Made by a program: the position numbers and the translations under genes
Part shown: in pieces, positions 24,625 through 48,150 of the stretch
How the letters are laid out: every line of letters starts with the position of its first letter
Position numbering within the stretch: the first letter of the stretch is position 1
From: Mycteria americana
Lineage: Eukaryota; Chordata; Aves; Ciconiiformes; Ciconiidae
NCBI RefSeq assembly: GCF_035582795.1
Contig: NW_027445626.1
Location: forward strand, 434,001 to 498,000
Reading direction: 5' to 3'
DNA: 64,000 bases
Notes under the pieces: generated by a model
The model's database searches: none
What the model was told of the DNA's origin: nothing
What the model saw: only the letters and a program-made list of their open reading frames with translations

Positions 24625-26633
24625 GTGCTATCCTCGCTCAGTTTTTCGCAGAGCCTGCCTGCCGCCTTCCAGCCTACCCTGGCCCTCCTTGCTCCTTCAC
24701 CTCTTGCCAGAGCACTGTCCCTGCACTGTAGCTGCAGGTCTGTGGGTTAGAAGGAGCCTTCCTCTTGCTCCACAAGACCCCAGCCTTCCCCTCAACAGGA
24801 CTCTCCATTCAGTGCTTCTTTGGGGTGCTCTCCATCTGTCCCTCCTTCCCTGCTCCACAGCAATTGGCACCTTTCCTTTGTGGGGTCTCTGCAAAGACCT
24901 TGTCTCTCTCCTCTTTGTCATTCTTGATGGTGCACAGACTGCTCCCCTCCTCACACACATCCTGCACCTGGACCTCAGCTTGCAGACCAGAGCATACTGC
25001 CCATGGGGGAGGCCACTGTCCCCCCAGTCCCACGGAGAGGCACTCCCTGGAGCTGAGGCCTGAATGGCAGCATCCTCCCTCCAGAGGTCTGTCACAGCGA
25101 GACCTCTGATGTGCCAAGGACAGCTGGCAAAGCCGTGCCCAAATAGACTCACCCACCAGACTGCACTGGCTAGAGCAGCTGCAGCCCCTCACAGCCATCA
25201 GTCCCTGCACAGAGGAAGAAAGACCTGCTCATGAGCTCCAACAAGCTGCTGGGCTCCCCTCCTGCAACCTCTTGCTGCTGCAGAACCCTGCTCGCCCCTC
25301 AGGAACACAGTGACAGCTGTGACCCAGCACATCTCCCTCTGTCTCCAGTCTCAGCCTCTCCCCAGTCAGCCCAAAGAATGGCACATGCTGGACTACAGTC
25401 GCACAGCAACGTGCATGTTCTAACCCCGTGCAGTTCTGCTACGTCACAGCTGGCTCCTTAGGGATGCACCTGCAGAGGAGTTTGGCTTTTGTTGTGACTG
25501 AGCGCAAGTGAGAGGTGGTGAGAGGGAGAGACTGTCTGTCCAAGCACAGTTACTGTCTTGTCAGCTTTGAGCACGAGCTTGAACATGCTTGGCCGCAGGG
25601 GTAGTGCCTGCAGGATTATCACTGCTCCAGAAGAGTCCTTCTACGCCTTTCTTGAGCAAGAACGGGAGAGTCATTGCTGAGGATGGGTTTTGGGGTCATG
25701 TGTGCAAAGCAGAAGAGGTGAGCAGTCCATCCCCTTAACTCCACTCAACCACTCCAGAAATTCACAGGCACTGTGGTCTGCTTTTGATTCCCCCAAACCC
25801 TCTCTGCCAGTCAGGGGCTCAGCAGGGAAAAAATCTATGGTATGGCATTGGGCAACACAATTGTCAAAGCTGTGCCACCATGAGGACACCATCCCTGCAT
25901 GTGGTCAAACCATCAGCCTTTGAGTTACCAGCTGAACACACTCACCCACCCTGCCACAGAGACCCCAGCCAGGGCTGTCCCAGGGCACTGCTTTGCTGCC
26001 AGGACAGTCATCAGCGCTGAAGGAATGGGAAGGTCCCTGAGCCCAACCCCCATGCCCAGCCCCATGGAGATGGAAGCCTGCTCTTCAAGTCACCTCCAGG
26101 GATGGTGGGGAACAGAGGGCTGCAGGGGGAGGCCTGGTGCCTGGAGGAGCGGGTATAAGATTTCTGCCACCACATCCCCTCCACGGCGTGCCCTGGGATG
26201 CCATCGGAGCCTGCGGGCACCTCACCCCAGGCAGGGCATTTCCCTCACCCTGTTGCACTGCTCCTGCTGTGGAGTTGGGGACAGGGGTGGCACAGAGGGG
26301 TGTTCCCCTGGGTGGCAGAGGAGGCTCAGGGGAAGGGGTTTTCTCCTCTCCATCGACGCATCCCGCAGTGGGCCAGAGCGTGGGAGCAGCACCTGCAGCA
26401 AGAGCCTCCTTCTGCCCCATTGCCCTGCAGAGGCGTTGAAGGGGCAGCACTCTGCAGTGCAGCCCTGTGCCAGGATCAGGCCCCAGCACAGAGGCAGTCC
26501 CAGCTTCCCCATCTCAGAAGGGTTCAAGTGCTGTTTTCTGCAGAGGGTCCCTGGGCACGCAGGGGACAACAGGACTGTGCTCGTCATAGACACATCACGG
26601 CAGGAGAGTGTCTCTCCTGCTGGCAGGTGTCAA
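24625..26633. other. Intergenic, no gene seen
   Basis: GC-rich sequence between the two tRNA-like genes. Frames up to 274 codons are present but show no domains or codon signature; GC-rich DNA produces such frames by chance. Confidence 0.4.
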
Positions 26634-26705
26634 GGGGATGTAGCTCAGTGGCAGAGCGCCTGCTTTGCATGTGGGAGGTCCTGGGTTCAATCCCCAGCAT
26701 CTCCA
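26634..26705 (+). tRNA. tRNA-Ala(TGC)
   Basis: A 72-nt intron-less cloverleaf. Acceptor halves GGGGATG and CATCTCC pair fully, with the G3:U70 wobble that marks alanine tRNAs. The anticodon loop TTTGCAT carries TGC. The A box (TAGCTCAGTGG) and B box (GGTTCAATCC) are intact, and a TTTT pol III terminator follows at about 26712. The T stem also pairs (CCTGG with CCAGG). It should read GCA and other GCN codons in the cytosol. It lies about 540 bases past the 3' end of the receptor gene, facing it on the opposite strand. Confidence 0.95.
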
Positions 26706-27137
26706 GGGCTGCTTTTGCCCTGACTCCTCAGCCTCAGGCAGGTGCGGGCTGGAGCCCATGGAACAGCCCCTGGAGACTGGGCTCCTGGCAGAGCATGAGG
26801 AGAGGGAATCTCAGCCCGTGTGTCCCAGAAAGTGGCTCTGCACCCTGTGCTGGGGCAGTGGGGAGCAGAGCTGCACCCTCACCATTGTGGGAGGTAATCC
26901 GTGGGCCATGATCCCCCCTGGGGATGGCTGGGCTGTTTTGGGGTGAGCAGCAGGATTATTCCCCAGGGACCATGGGCTCTTGCAGCCCCACAGCCTGACC
27001 CCGAGCCTGCTGTCCCTCAGATGTGCCCCTTGCCTGCCACTGCGTCATCGTTCTCTGCTCCCCCTCATCAGCCTCAGGGAGGTGACCCAACACCTGGGCA
27101 GGCAAGCCCCAGCTCCGGGTCAAAGCCCTCAGAGACT

Positions 27138-27143
27138 TTTAAT
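27138..27143 (-). promoter_or_regulatory. Candidate poly(A) signal ATTAAA for the SRCR receptor gene
   Basis: Plus-strand TTTAAT is ATTAAA on the coding strand, about 105 nt after the predicted stop codon at 27247-27245. It is a common variant hexamer; I found no canonical AATAAA between it and the stop. Confidence 0.35.
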
Positions 27144-27244
27144 AAGAAGCAATATGGACGCACAGTGTAAAAGCGGGAATAAAAATAGAGGAAACTGCAG
27201 GTGGTTTCTGCTGCCCGTGGTAAAGGGAGATGTTTCCCTGGTGC

Positions 27245-39862
<12,618 letters not shown>

Positions 39863-39949
39863 CCTGAGCCTCCTGCCCTGCCAGCACATCCCTGCTCTGC
39901 CACACTCCCTGCCACGGCTCCTGGGGACTCCTGGGGACAATGACGACAG

Positions 39950-40105
39950 CAGGGCAATATATCTCTGCAGATGCCAGCCCAGCTACAGGACGAGCCAATC
40001 AAAGCAGCAGGGCCTTTCTCGACATTATCGGGAGCTATCTCCCCTCCGACACAGCCCGGCCCTCCAATGAACTTCTCCAGCGCCATTCATGACCATATAT
40101 GAGAG
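39950..40105 (-). promoter_or_regulatory. Putative core promoter of the SRCR receptor gene
   Basis: Above the ATG at 39862, the coding strand has a TATA-like AGATATATTG (39964-39955) and two inverted CCAAT boxes (plus-strand CCAAT at 39995 and 40064). It also has GATA motifs (GAGATAGCTCCCGATAATG, about 40040-40022) and a near-CArG box (CCATATATGA, 40093-40102). Their order and spacing fit a myeloid-type tissue-specific promoter, but each site alone is common by chance. Confidence 0.4.
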
Positions 40106-41084
40106 ACAGCTCTGCTACAGGTGTCACGTCACTTTGGTGGGGGGCCGTCACAGGACAGGGCTGCTTGTGTGGGGGTAAATGGATTTTTCACCCCCTCAAC
40201 CCTGCTTTCTCAACCAGGAGCACTGAGCATCTCCTATGCCAGGCACAGCCAAGAGCCCAAGGTGAGAGTGTCCAGCCACCCTCGTGCCGTGGGAAGCACA
40301 GGGCTGGGGCTGCGCCGGAGGCTGTGTCAGGAAGGGAGGGAAACAGCCCCTGTCCCTGCTACAGACCCCGCTGTGCTGGGAGCAGCAGCTGGGAAAGGGC
40401 CTTAGCCCAGGCCAGAGCCCCGTCCCAGGAGTGCTGGCTCACCCTTCCTTCCCTGGAGAGCCCCATGGAAGGTCCCTCGCAGGAGCCGGAGCTGGGACAT
40501 GTCCCTGCCCTGGCAGCAGACGTGCAGCCCAGAGGCTCAGACAGATCCCTGACTGTCAGCGTGTCACCGAGGGGCCGTTATTCCCCGCGGGCGCATCGGG
40601 AGCTCCAGCCTGCAGGTGCACAAACCACAGCCCACGTGGCCTCGCAGCACTCCCCACGCTCCCCCCGCAGCGCCCAGGCAGGAAGTCTGTGGTTTCCTCC
40701 TGGCGCCGTGCCCAGGCACATCCCTGCGGGGTCCCCGAGCCACCCCCACCCCGACTGCTCCAGCCAGGGCTGCAGGGGCTGCTCCTTCGGCCTCGCAGGC
40801 ATGGGGCCGGGCAGCTCCTGTCCTCCGTGAAGCCCTTGTGACAGCACACGGTCGCTCTGCACCGAGCCCCACAGCCATGGGGTGCCATCGGTGATGTCAC
40901 CACTGCCACTGCTGTGTGCTCATGGGTTATCCTGATGGTGACCTCACACCCTCCTACTGCTGGCACTTTTTGTGCATGCGTTACAGTGTCACACATGTGT
41001 GTGCAGTGTATGGACTTCTGATGATGATGGTTCTTCCAAAAAGCTGTATTTGGTCATTGTCAAAATATTGTTTTGGTGACATCA
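40106..41084. other. Intergenic, no gene seen
   Basis: GC-rich sequence with long chance frames on both strands; no domain, RNA gene or recognised repeat. Confidence 0.4.
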
Positions 41085-41400
41085 GAAGCACCTACAGAAG
41101 CTATGTGCCAGCTTCTGGCCTACCAGCTACTCAGGCAGCAGTGACATCACAAGCTCATGCACAGCCCCTGGCCTATCTGCTACTCAGCCACAGAGGATGT
41201 CATAGCATCTACCTCTGATATTGGCCTGCTCCTGGCCTATCGGCCATTCAGGCACCAATGACCTCAAAACCACCTACAGAATCTATGGGCCTGCTCCTGC
41301 CATACCAGCTACTCAGGCAGCAGTGACATTAGAAGAAGCACCTACACATGCCATGGGCCAACCCCAGGCCTATGAGCTACTCAGACATGACATGAGACAC
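41085..41400 (+). repeat. Minisatellite, about 60-65 bp unit, five copies
   Basis: A unit containing CAGCTACTCAGGCAGCAGTGACAT followed by ACCTACAGAATCTATGGGCC and CTGGCCTA recurs at about 41125, 41180, 41240, 41304 and 41368, with considerable divergence. Confidence 0.8.
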
Positions 41401-41429
41401 ATCAAAGACCAGAGACGACCATCCCCAAT

Positions 41430-41600
41430 CCCAAATCCTTGGTGTCCCTCAAGGACCAGAGAACCCCAAGACCTTGGTGTCCCTCAAACCCCAAACCACA
41501 AGACCTTGGTGTCCTTTAGGGACCATCAATGACTACCCCAAACCCCAAGACCTTGATGTCCCTCAAACCTCAAGACCTTGCTGTCCCTCAAATACCAGAG
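41430..41600 (+). repeat. Short tandem array of a CAAGACCTTGGTGTCCCTCA unit
   Basis: CCTTGGTGTCCCTCAA-type segments recur five times with 25-65 base spacing and CCCCAAACC-like spacers. Separate in unit from the arrays on either side. Confidence 0.75.
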
Positions 41601-41879
41601 ATCATCTTCCCCATTCCCCCCATTCCCGACATGTTGGGGGGGTGCTGGTGGCCTATCTCAGCACTTCGTTTCTGCACTACCCCCACCAGAGAGGACCACA
41701 GGCTGTCCCACTGCTGGGGGGCTTAATTCACCCTGGGCTTTAATTGCCCCCACCTGAAAAACCCCAGCAGCAAGAAGGCCTGTGGCCACAAGATCAAGTG
41801 GTGGGCCTGGCAGCTCCGTCAGCCCCCCCCGCAGTGGGGGGACCTCCCCAGCCAGGTAGGGTGGGGTGTCCCCCTCTTC

Positions 41880-42620
41880 TACCCCCATGTTTGTACCCCC
41901 ATTTATAGCCCCCCCATTTATTGCCCCCCATTTTTAGCCCCCCTATTTATTGCCCCCCCTTTTTAGCCCCTCATTTTTCATCCCCAATTATAACCCCCTC
42001 ATTTATCACCCTGATTTATACCCCCCAAATTATAGCCCCTGTTTATCCCCCCCATATATACCCCCTGTTTATACCCACCATCTATTACCCTCCCCATATA
42101 TATCCTCCTATATACCCCCATATATACCTCTCCCTCTATATTGTCTATATACCTCCATATACACCCCTCCCCATATACACCCCTCCCCATATGGACCACT
42201 TCCCATAAATACCTCCCCCATTTATAACCCCGATTTACAACCCCCTTTTTAACCCCCCCATTTAAACCCCCATTTACACCCCTCCCCATATATCCCTCCT
42301 ATGTACCCCTCCCCATAAATACCACCCATTTATACCCCCCTTTTTAACCCCCCATTTATAACCCTATTTACAACCATCCCCATATATACCTACTGTATAT
42401 ACCCACATTTATATATGCCCCTATATAACACCTTATAGATATAGTCTCAATATATACCCGTGTATATAACCCCATATACATATACTTTCCATATATACCG
42501 CCTATATATACCCCCCTATATATACTCTCCATATATAAACCCTTATAGTTTCCACATATCCCCCTCCCCATATATACACCTCCCCTTACATAGCCCCTAT
42601 ATATACCCCCATTTACCCCC
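41880..42620 (+). repeat. CCCC/TTTATA to CATATATACCCC minisatellite
   Basis: Runs of CCCCCATTTATAGCCCC-type units (41885-42370) grade into CCATATATACCCC units (42050-42600). Plus strand is C-rich alternating with TATA, with no G-run on that strand. Short period of about 11-20 bases, irregular. Confidence 0.9.
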
Positions 42621-42744
42621 AGTCCTGTCCCACAGGGGAGGTGGAGGTAATGGGGGGGACCCCCTGGTGGGGGTGCTGCCAGGTGAGAGTTTATGGGGTC
42701 CCTCGGGGGGGGTGGGGGGAGCACCCCCATGGACCCCCCCACGT

Positions 42745-43660
42745 TGCTCTTTGGAGTCACCAAATTACCCCCAGGGACCCCAAATTAGCCCTAGGGATGC
42801 CCAAAATGCCCCAGGGACTCCAAAACTGCCCCAGGGAAACACAAACTACCCCAGGGTCCTCTCAACATATACCAGGAACCCAAAAATTAACCCCAGGGAC
42901 TCCAGAAGTGCCCCTGGGACCCCCCAAATTTCCCAAGGGATCCCCAGCTTCCCCAGGGAATCCCCAAACTACCCCCAAGGACCCCCAACATCCCCAGGGA
43001 CCCACAAACTGCCCCCAAGCACCCCAAATTACCCCCAGGGACCCCAAAACTGCCACAGGGACCACAAAACTGCCCCTAAAGCCCTTTGAACTATCTTCAG
43101 GGATCCCCAAAACTACCCCAGGGACCCCCAAACAGTCCCTAAGGTCCGTTGAGTTGCTTCCAGGGACCCTACATTAGCCCAGGGTCTCACAAAAACACCC
43201 TAAGCCCCCTCGACCTACCCCCAGGGACCCACCAACTGGCCCAGGAGCCCCAAAGTGCCCCAGGGACCACACAATTGCAAAGGGACTCCAAAACTACCCC
43301 CAGTGACAAGCAAACTGCCTCAGGGACCCCCAAATTACACCCACAGACCTCCCCAAACTGCCCCAGGGACCCCAAAACTGCCATGGAACCCCCCAGCTTC
43401 CCCAGTGACTCCCAACATCTCCAGGGAGCCCCAGATTACACCAAACTACCCCAGAGATCCCACAAACTGCCCCCAGGGACTTGCAGATTAGTCTCAGAGA
43501 CACCCTAAACTGCACCAGGGACCCCCAACGTCCCCAGGGACACCAAACTTCCCCTAGGAATCCCAACAGATACCCAACTGCCCCAGGGATGCCCAGAATT
43601 ACCACAGGGCCTCCACAAATCACCCCCCAACATCCCCCAAATCCTATCGCCCCTATATCC
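42745..43660 (+). repeat. CAGGGACCCCCAAACTGCCC minisatellite, about 25 bp unit
   Basis: Over thirty irregular copies of a CCCCAGGGACCCCAAACTG-like unit. The resulting ORFs on both strands are Pro/Gln- or Gly/Val-rich repeats with no biological signature. Confidence 0.92.
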
Positions 43661-45119
43661 CCCCCTCCTCCACCTGCTAAAGAACCCATCCCCAACTAGC
43701 CCCCACCCTACCCCCCGGATCCCCATCCTCCCCCATAAGCAGTGACTGGGAGGAAGACCCCAAAGATGAAGATTTATGGGTGGAGCTGAAAAGGCTGCGG
43801 GAAATGAAGTTGGAGGTCACAGGGACGTTTTGGGGAGACCCACACAGTATTGAACCATCTCCGTCCTCTTGCTGGGCTCAGTGTCTGTACTGGGGGAACA
43901 TCCAGACCTGCATGGGCTCACACATGCCCACACCCTGGCAGACGCCAGAGCAGGGCTGTCTGCAAACCCTCACGGGGGCCATGGCCAAGGCAGGGAAGGG
44001 GTCGGGTGCTGGGGTGGGCAGTCAAAGCTGGGTGGCTGCAGGGGAATGAGGCACTGAGGTCGCTTGTGGGAACTGTGCCGGGAGGATGTTTCCCCAGCCC
44101 TGAATGCACCCTGTCCCAAGTTGGTGTTTGCACAGCAGAGGTCTAGGGCCACATGTGGGGATGCAGGTGTGGGCCAGCCCAGGGACAGGGACAGGGATCT
44201 CAACAAAAGCCACGATGCTCCAAGAACCTCCCACACTGATGGAAACCCTAAATTGCCCTCAATCCCCAGCCAGGCACGGCTGTCACCCCAGTCAGTGCGA
44301 TTGCTGTGGAGACCCAAGAGACATGCTGGGCTGGGAGGTGCAGGGCAGCCAGGACTGACCCCAGCACTCCCAGGAACCTCTCTGCAGCCACAGCAGCTCT
44401 CCACAGCTGGGACAAGACTCGCTGATGCTCTCTCCATGGCCAGGGGTCTCTTGGGGCTGTAGCCACTGGCACTGCCTGCTGGGAACCCCAGACCTAGTTC
44501 TGAGCCCCAGTGCCCTGCACCACAGCTCTTAGCACCTCCCTTCCCATGCCACCATCCTCTCTCAGGAGCACCACCAAGGGCATTACTCCCTGACCAGGTA
44601 TGCAGAGGAGCTGCTGGAGGTCTTCTCTGCTCACCCTTTCTGACCAAAACCCTGCCTCAGTGTCAGCCCACAGGCACCACCACATTCCCTCTGTGTTAGG
44701 TGCTGGGTGTCTCCACATGCCCTCCTCTGAGCCCAGGCAGGGACCCCCAGGGTGTCTCTCTGCTCACAGCTGGCCACAATGCCTGGCTGTGCAGTCACAG
44801 GGGATCCTGGTGTTGCCACACTTGGAGAGAAGGTTGTGGTTGTCCTTGCTTACAGTAGGCATGAGGGTGTGTCTGGCAGTCAGGAAGGAAAGACAAGGAC
44901 AAGAGACAATGTGGACAAGAAGCAGGCAAGGAAATTTCAAATGAGGTTTAAGGAAAAAATGCATACATTTATAGTTGATTAGTACTGGGTCCGCGGTCCA
45001 GGCATTCTCAAAACTCAAGTGGGAAAAGCACTCACCAACCTGATCTAACGGACAAGCTCTCAGAGCAGAGCGTAGCACTGGACACCTCCACTGGTTCCTT
45101 CTGACTCTTCTTGGCGGCA
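43661..45119. other. Mostly intergenic; one short frame of protein-like composition
   Basis: At about 43735-43830 the plus strand reads SSDWEEDPKDEDLWVELKRL then REMKLEV, an acidic then heptad-like stretch unlike its GC-rich surroundings. It has no assigned family and no clear in-phase splice partners. Nothing else is recognised in this stretch. Confidence 0.35.
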
Positions 45120-47080
45120 CCTCTGGAGATGGCCTAGTCTAGTCTAGAGCGGGATGCCCAATACAGGCTCCAGCTGGATTTTGAATATCTCCATGCATGG
45201 AAACTCCACAACCTCTCTGGACAACCTGTTCCAGTAATCAACCACCCTCACAGATGAAAGGTGTTTTCTTGTGTTGAGATGGAAGTTCCTGTGCTTCCCT
45301 TGCCACCCGTTGTCTGTCACTGGGCACCACAGAGAAAAGCCTGGCTACCTCTTCTTCATTCCCTCCCATCAGGTATTGATACACATGGACAAGATCCCCA
45401 TGAGCCTTCCCTCTCCAGGGTAAACAGGCCCAGCTCTCTCAGCCTCTCCTCCTGAAGGATGCTTGTGTGCCTTCATCATCTTTGTGGCCCTTTGCTGGAC
45501 TCCCTCCAGTCACTCCATGTCTCTCTTGTACTGGGCAGCCCAGCACTGGACACAGCACTCCACACGTGGCTTCAGCAGTGCTGACTAGAGGGGAAGGATC
45601 ACATCTCTCCACCTGCTGGCAAACCTCTCCTGAACGCAGCCCAGGAGGCTGTTGGCCTGCTTTGCCACACAGCCGCACTGCTGGCTCGTGGCCAGCTTGT
45701 TAGCCACCACGACCCCCTGATCCTTCTCTAGAAACCTGCTTTCCAGGCAGTCAGCCCCCAGCCCCCAGTACTGGTCCATGCCGTTATGCCTGCCCAGGGG
45801 CAGGACTTTGTCTTTCCCTTCGTTGAACTTGACGAGCTTCCTCTCTGCCCACTTCTCCAGCCTGCCCACGTCCTTCTGAGCGGCAGTGCAACCAGCCGCT
45901 CTACCAGCCACTCCTCCCAGTTCTGTATCATCCACAAACCTGCTCACGATGCCCCTGGTCCCATCCTCCAGGACTCCAATCAAAGGCTGTATAGAACGGG
46001 ACCCATATCAACCCCTGGGCTACACCCCTGGTGATTATCCTCCAGCTGGACTTTGTGCCACTGGACACAGCCTTCTGGGATTCAGGCACTTTTCCATCCA
46101 TCTCATTTTCCACTTCTCTAGTCCATACTTGCTCAGTTTGTCTACAGGGGTATCATGGAGAGCCAGGCTGACAGCTCCCTGCATCCTCCTTCTTGCCCTG
46201 CTTAAAGATAGGGTTTACATTTGCTTTCTTCCAGTCCTCAGGAACCTTGCCCAATCCCCATGACCTTTCCAACATGATGTCAAGTGGCCTTGCAATGACA
46301 TCAGCCATCTTCCTCAGCACTCACCAGTGCATCCCCTCAGGTCCCAAGGACTTATGCACGTGCACATTCTTTAAATGTTCCCTAACCTGGGTAAGTTGCA
46401 CCAAGGGTAAGTCTTCCTTGCCCTGCCTCTGGTCTTGGGGGCCTGGCATTCCTGCAGGTTGGTCTTCCCAGTAAACTCAGAGAGGAAGAAGGCATGGCTC
46501 TTTCTTGGCCCTTTCTGTGCTGTTTGTCACCAGGGCCCCTAGCCCATCTAGCAGCAGGCCCACATTTTCCCGAGCCTTCCTTTTGCTGCTGGTGTCGTTC
46601 TTAAACCCTTTCTTCATGCCCTTCATGTCCAGATTGAATTACCAGATGAGATCGAGATGGACTTTGCCTTTCCTAACACTCTCACTGAATGGTTGGGAGG
46701 TTCATGGTGCCCTCCAGAAGCCTCCTGAGTGTCTTGTGCCCTGCTGTGCTGCCTCTCAGGCAGACATCTGACTGGGTAATGTCCCCCATGAGGACCAGGG
46801 ACTGCAAATGAGAACCTGCTTCTACTTCTCTGAAGAAAACCTCATCTGCTGCTTCTTCTTAATATGGTTGGTCCATAGCAGACACCACCTACAATGTTAT
46901 CCACGTTGCTCTGCCCACTAATCCTCATCCATCAGCTCTCATCTGGCTCATCACCTGGCACTAGGAAGAGCTCCATCCTGTCCTTCTGCTCACTCACATA
47001 CAGGACAACTTCCCCTCCTCACCGACCTGCCCCGTCCTTCCTAAAGAGACTGCTTCCATCCATGGCTACCCTCCAGTGAT
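45120..47080 (-). repeat. Long CR1 LINE copy (endonuclease through 3' end), diverged
   Basis: Read on the minus strand: a GGEVVLYVSEQKDRMELF-like stretch and VLMGDITQSDVCL (endonuclease region, VLMGDFNHPDICW in live CR1) lie at about 47040-46740. RT-region debris follows at 46500-46180, then GTRGIVSRFVDDTELGGVA (the FADDTKLGG site, here FVDDTELGG), GCTAAQKDVGRLEKWAERKL and SQQCGCVAKQANSLLGCV. The 3' UTR reaches about 45125. Nearly 2 kb, colinear, with several frame changes: the longest CR1 piece in the window and from a different subfamily than the 7190 and 58362 copies. Confidence 0.88.
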
Positions 47081-47839
47081 GTGAGCTATGTGGCTGTATC
47101 TTGGGTACCTAAGTGAGATTATAGCTCAGGAATTGCCCACACTGTGTGCATTCCTGTCAAGACACATCAGAGGTGTGCCCAGCCATGCTGATTTCCCTGC
47201 TGGAGAAATGAGATTGAGGGCTACTTAACAGGTGCCCACAAACAGCCCTGGTTGAACCCTTTGCTTCACCTCCAACTTCCTTCTTCCATGTTTCCCCCAG
47301 CCCAGGTTCTTCCCTTTGGTCATCCTCCAACCCTCCCACACAAGAAGCCCACCTCTGTTTTCCCTTTGCCCACTGGCCCTGGCTTTGCTTGCCTGGTGCC
47401 CTCTGTTGGTGTGTCTGGGATGGCTGCATTGCAAATTCTTACTTTGGTCTGCAAGTCTGTTAGACTAGGACCTTCTTTTATTATCCGTCTTGTCCTGCAG
47501 TTCCTCATGCTGTCATCTTGTTAGAGGCACCACAGGACAGGGTGGCCAACAGAAACCTCACCAAGTTTTACAAGGAGAAGTGGCCAGTCCTGCATCAGGA
47601 GCAGAATAACCCCATGTATCAAGGCAAGCATGGAGCTGACCAGCTGAGGAGTGAGCCTGAGGAGAAGGCGTGGTTGCTACAAGGGATGCTATAGGAAGCC
47701 AGTGCAGCATGTTGACCACGAATCAGGCCAGCTGCATATGGGGCTGAATTAGGAGGAGTGTGGCCACCCAGAGAAGGGGAGTTAGCTCCTCCCTTGACTC
47801 AGCAGGAGTGTGGCCACATCTGAACTAATCTGTGCTGGG
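47081..47839. other. Intergenic, no gene seen
   Basis: No supported gene or recognised repeat. Confidence 0.45.
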
Positions 47840-48150
47840 GTGGGGCTCCATGTTCTGCAGGAGTGGGGAGGACCTGGAGAAGGTGCAGAGGACATCTGCC
47901 AAGATGGGGTGAAGGGGCTGAATCCCATGACTTGTGTGCAGAGGCTGAGGGACCTGGGCTGCTTTGGCCTCCTGATGTAGAGGCCAAGGACAATGTTGTC
48001 ATGGCCTGCAGCTGCTTGAAGGGTGCTTTCAGAGAGGATGAAGATTTCCTTTGTAGAGGAAACAGCACGAGAAAGGAGAAGGTTTGGAGTCTGAGCCTGG
48101 GCATGAGGAAAAAGGAAATGTCACTTGAAGGGTAGTGCTGTGGTGCAACC
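47840..48150 (+). repeat. Old CR1-related fragment
   Basis: GACCTGGAGAAGGTGCAGAGGA, GAGGCTGAGGGACCTGGGCTGC and CAGAGAGGATGAAGATTTCC follow the order of the CR1 C-terminal coding region in an old subfamily. No tail is visible. Confidence 0.5.

Noticed and set aside
25899-26723. A 274-codon plus-strand frame
   Set aside because: No domains, no codon signature, and it runs into the tRNA-Ala gene; expected by chance in GC-rich DNA.
42862-43131. Gly/Val-rich and Pro/Gln-rich frames in the 25-base minisatellite
   Set aside because: Translations of the repeat unit in all frames; no start context or conserved motif.
41880-43660. CRISPR-like spacing in the tandem arrays
   Set aside because: Units are degenerate and directly abutting, with no unique spacers, and the host is a vertebrate.
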